Assembly: GCA_049680365.1 (NCBI GenBank)
Contig: JBAUHQ010000191.1
Coordinates: 5,310 to 69,309 of the forward strand
From: K23-9 sp049680365
Lineage (GTDB): Bacteria > Planctomycetota > Planctomycetia > Pirellulales > Pirellulaceae
DNA length: 64,000 bases
Reading direction: 5' to 3'
In this document: one piece after another, positions 63,294 to 64,000 of the stretch
Position numbering within the stretch: the stretch's first letter is position 1
How the letters are laid out: the number at the start of each line of letters is the position of its first letter
Program-made: the position numbers and the translations under genes
The notes under the pieces: generated by a model
Seen by the model: only the letters and a program-made list of their open reading frames with translations
Told to the model about the DNA's origin: nothing
The model's database searches: none

Positions 63294-64000
63294 GTGTTTT
63301 TTAAGCCCAAGCCGAATTTGCCCGATGGCGAAAAGGCTCGCATCGAATTTCATTTACAGCAGATCGCCGCTTCGATCGGCGCGGAACGCATGACGTTGCC
63401 TGTACTGTCGCGAGACACGTTTCTGGAAAAGTCATCGGCTCAGGAAATCATCGCTCGGGTGGGGCAACATTTGTCCTACGACGTCAGCGCAATTCAGATC
63501 ACTCCCGTGCTTCAGCAAGCTGGCCAGTGCGGCGGCGGTGGCTGAGGCGGAGGGTCCTGTGAAGGTCCCGGCGGTCTGCCGGGCACGTACGACGCACGAA
63601 CACGCACGATTTCTTTGGAAGCGACTTTGGATAGCGATCCACCGTTGGTCGCTGCAGCACTGATCAATGGTGTTGTAAACGATCTGCTGTATCAAAGCGA
63701 ATTTCAGTTGCCACACTTTCCTGAATGGGTGGACTTGGCTGTGGTCGCATCGGGATTAGGCGTGTTGCGCAGCGGGATCGGGTTTGTCAAAAAGACTGGC
63801 TTACTTTGGGATTCAACGCAGTGGTCAGCCGCACCGCGTCCATTCTTGAATATTCCGTCGTTAGCCTATGCCAATGCGATGACCGCTTGGGTACGTGGTG
63901 ATACCTCGCCGGCTTGGGCGAATGATTTGAACGGTGAAATCAAACGTCCGATGCGTGCTTCGCTGAAGTATTTGCACAAGACGAACGATTCGTTTTTTCA
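63294..64000 (+). CDS. hypothetical protein with in-frame TGA, possible selenoprotein (3' end outside window)
   Basis: Starts with GTG at 63294 (FFKPKPNLPDGEKARIEFHL). The frame runs to a TGA at codon 84 and then stays open to the edge for 151 codons of good protein (for example LYQSEFQLPHFPEWVDLAVV, SLKYLHKTNDSFF). The TGA is at the middle of C79-GGGG-TGA-GGGS-C89, an exact four-residue spacing on each side. If TGA is selenocysteine the motif is C-x4-U-x4-C. A hairpin with a GGTCT loop lies 13-43 bases after it. A sense-codon loss or pseudogene is the alternative. Function not recognised. Confidence 0.6.
63559..63586 (+). promoter_or_regulatory. SECIS-like hairpin 3' of the in-frame TGA
   Basis: Upper stem CCCGGC/GCCGGG (63567-63572 and 63578-63583) with loop GGTCT. 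A lower pairing GTG/CAC (63559-63561, 63584-63586) leaves a bulge AAGGT. The loop begins 27 bases after the TGA. The loop sequence equals that of the E. coli fdhF SECIS (GGUCU), where the distance is about 18 bases. Inferred, not proven. Confidence 0.4.

Overview
The window looks like chromosome from a planctomycete of the Pirellulaceae (Rhodopirellula-like) type. The evidence is a zinc-ribbon DUF1559 protein, a sulfatase, two SUMF1-domain proteins, a DUF4347 surface protein with an N-terminal LEPR motif, two Uma2-family nucleases, a decayed REP-associated transposase with REP-like hairpins, and moderate GC with 'G/C plus AT patch' intergenic DNA. Most genes are ordinary housekeeping genes. 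I saw no rRNA, tRNA, CRISPR array, prophage or intact insertion sequence.

Layout. 1-12 kb: end of a DUF2231-like membrane protein, ppk1, a secreted hypothetical, then a minus-strand run nrnA-ribF-nnrD-larB, then argG, a DUF1559 protein and dtd. 12-20 kb: YdjM-type membrane protein, CvpA, an 805-bp gene-free stretch (AT-rich patch, twin palindromes, dif-like site), a PPP-type phosphatase, accA downstream of a Ser/Thr kinase, a GT4 glycosyltransferase and a Uma2 nuclease. 19.5-24 kb: flagellar genes flhA, flhF and fliA. 24-32 kb: DUF2726 protein, sulfatase, DUF4347 protein, serA and serC. 32-43 kb: putA, NYN nuclease, flippase, truA, asd, two tandem SUMF1 paralogs and a small hypothetical. 43-46 kb: RAYT pseudogene, alpha/beta hydrolase and small membrane proteins. 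46-53 kb: HtrA-like protease, a uronate-isomerase-like enzyme with a huge acidic tail, and leuA behind a leucine-rich leader peptide and terminator. 53-64 kb: GT4, an Arg/Gly/Pro-rich protein, HAD hydrolase, pectate lyase, rpmE/prfA/prmC, Uma2, rlmKL, and a truncated gene with an in-frame TGA.

The strongest non-routine signals are these. (1) A complete leu attenuator upstream of leuA: a near-consensus promoter, a 20-codon leader peptide with 8 leucines whose ATG sits at the predicted transcription start, an antiterminator candidate right after its stop codon, and an intrinsic terminator. (2) An in-frame TGA at 63543 placed exactly midway between two cysteines (C-x4-TGA-x4-C). It is followed by a hairpin with a GGTCT loop and then at least 151 further open codons, so it is a candidate selenocysteine codon. 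(3) A decamer CCCTGCCCTG present six times, inside and between genes, which contains a KOPS-like GGGCAGGG word. (4) A uronate-isomerase fold carrying a ~340-residue acidic tail.

Metabolically the window joins leucine, serine, arginine and aspartate-family biosynthesis, proline catabolism and polysaccharide degradation (sulfatase, pectate lyase, carbohydrate-binding surface protein). That suits a heterotroph that attacks sulfated or pectic algal polysaccharides and has a flagellated stage.
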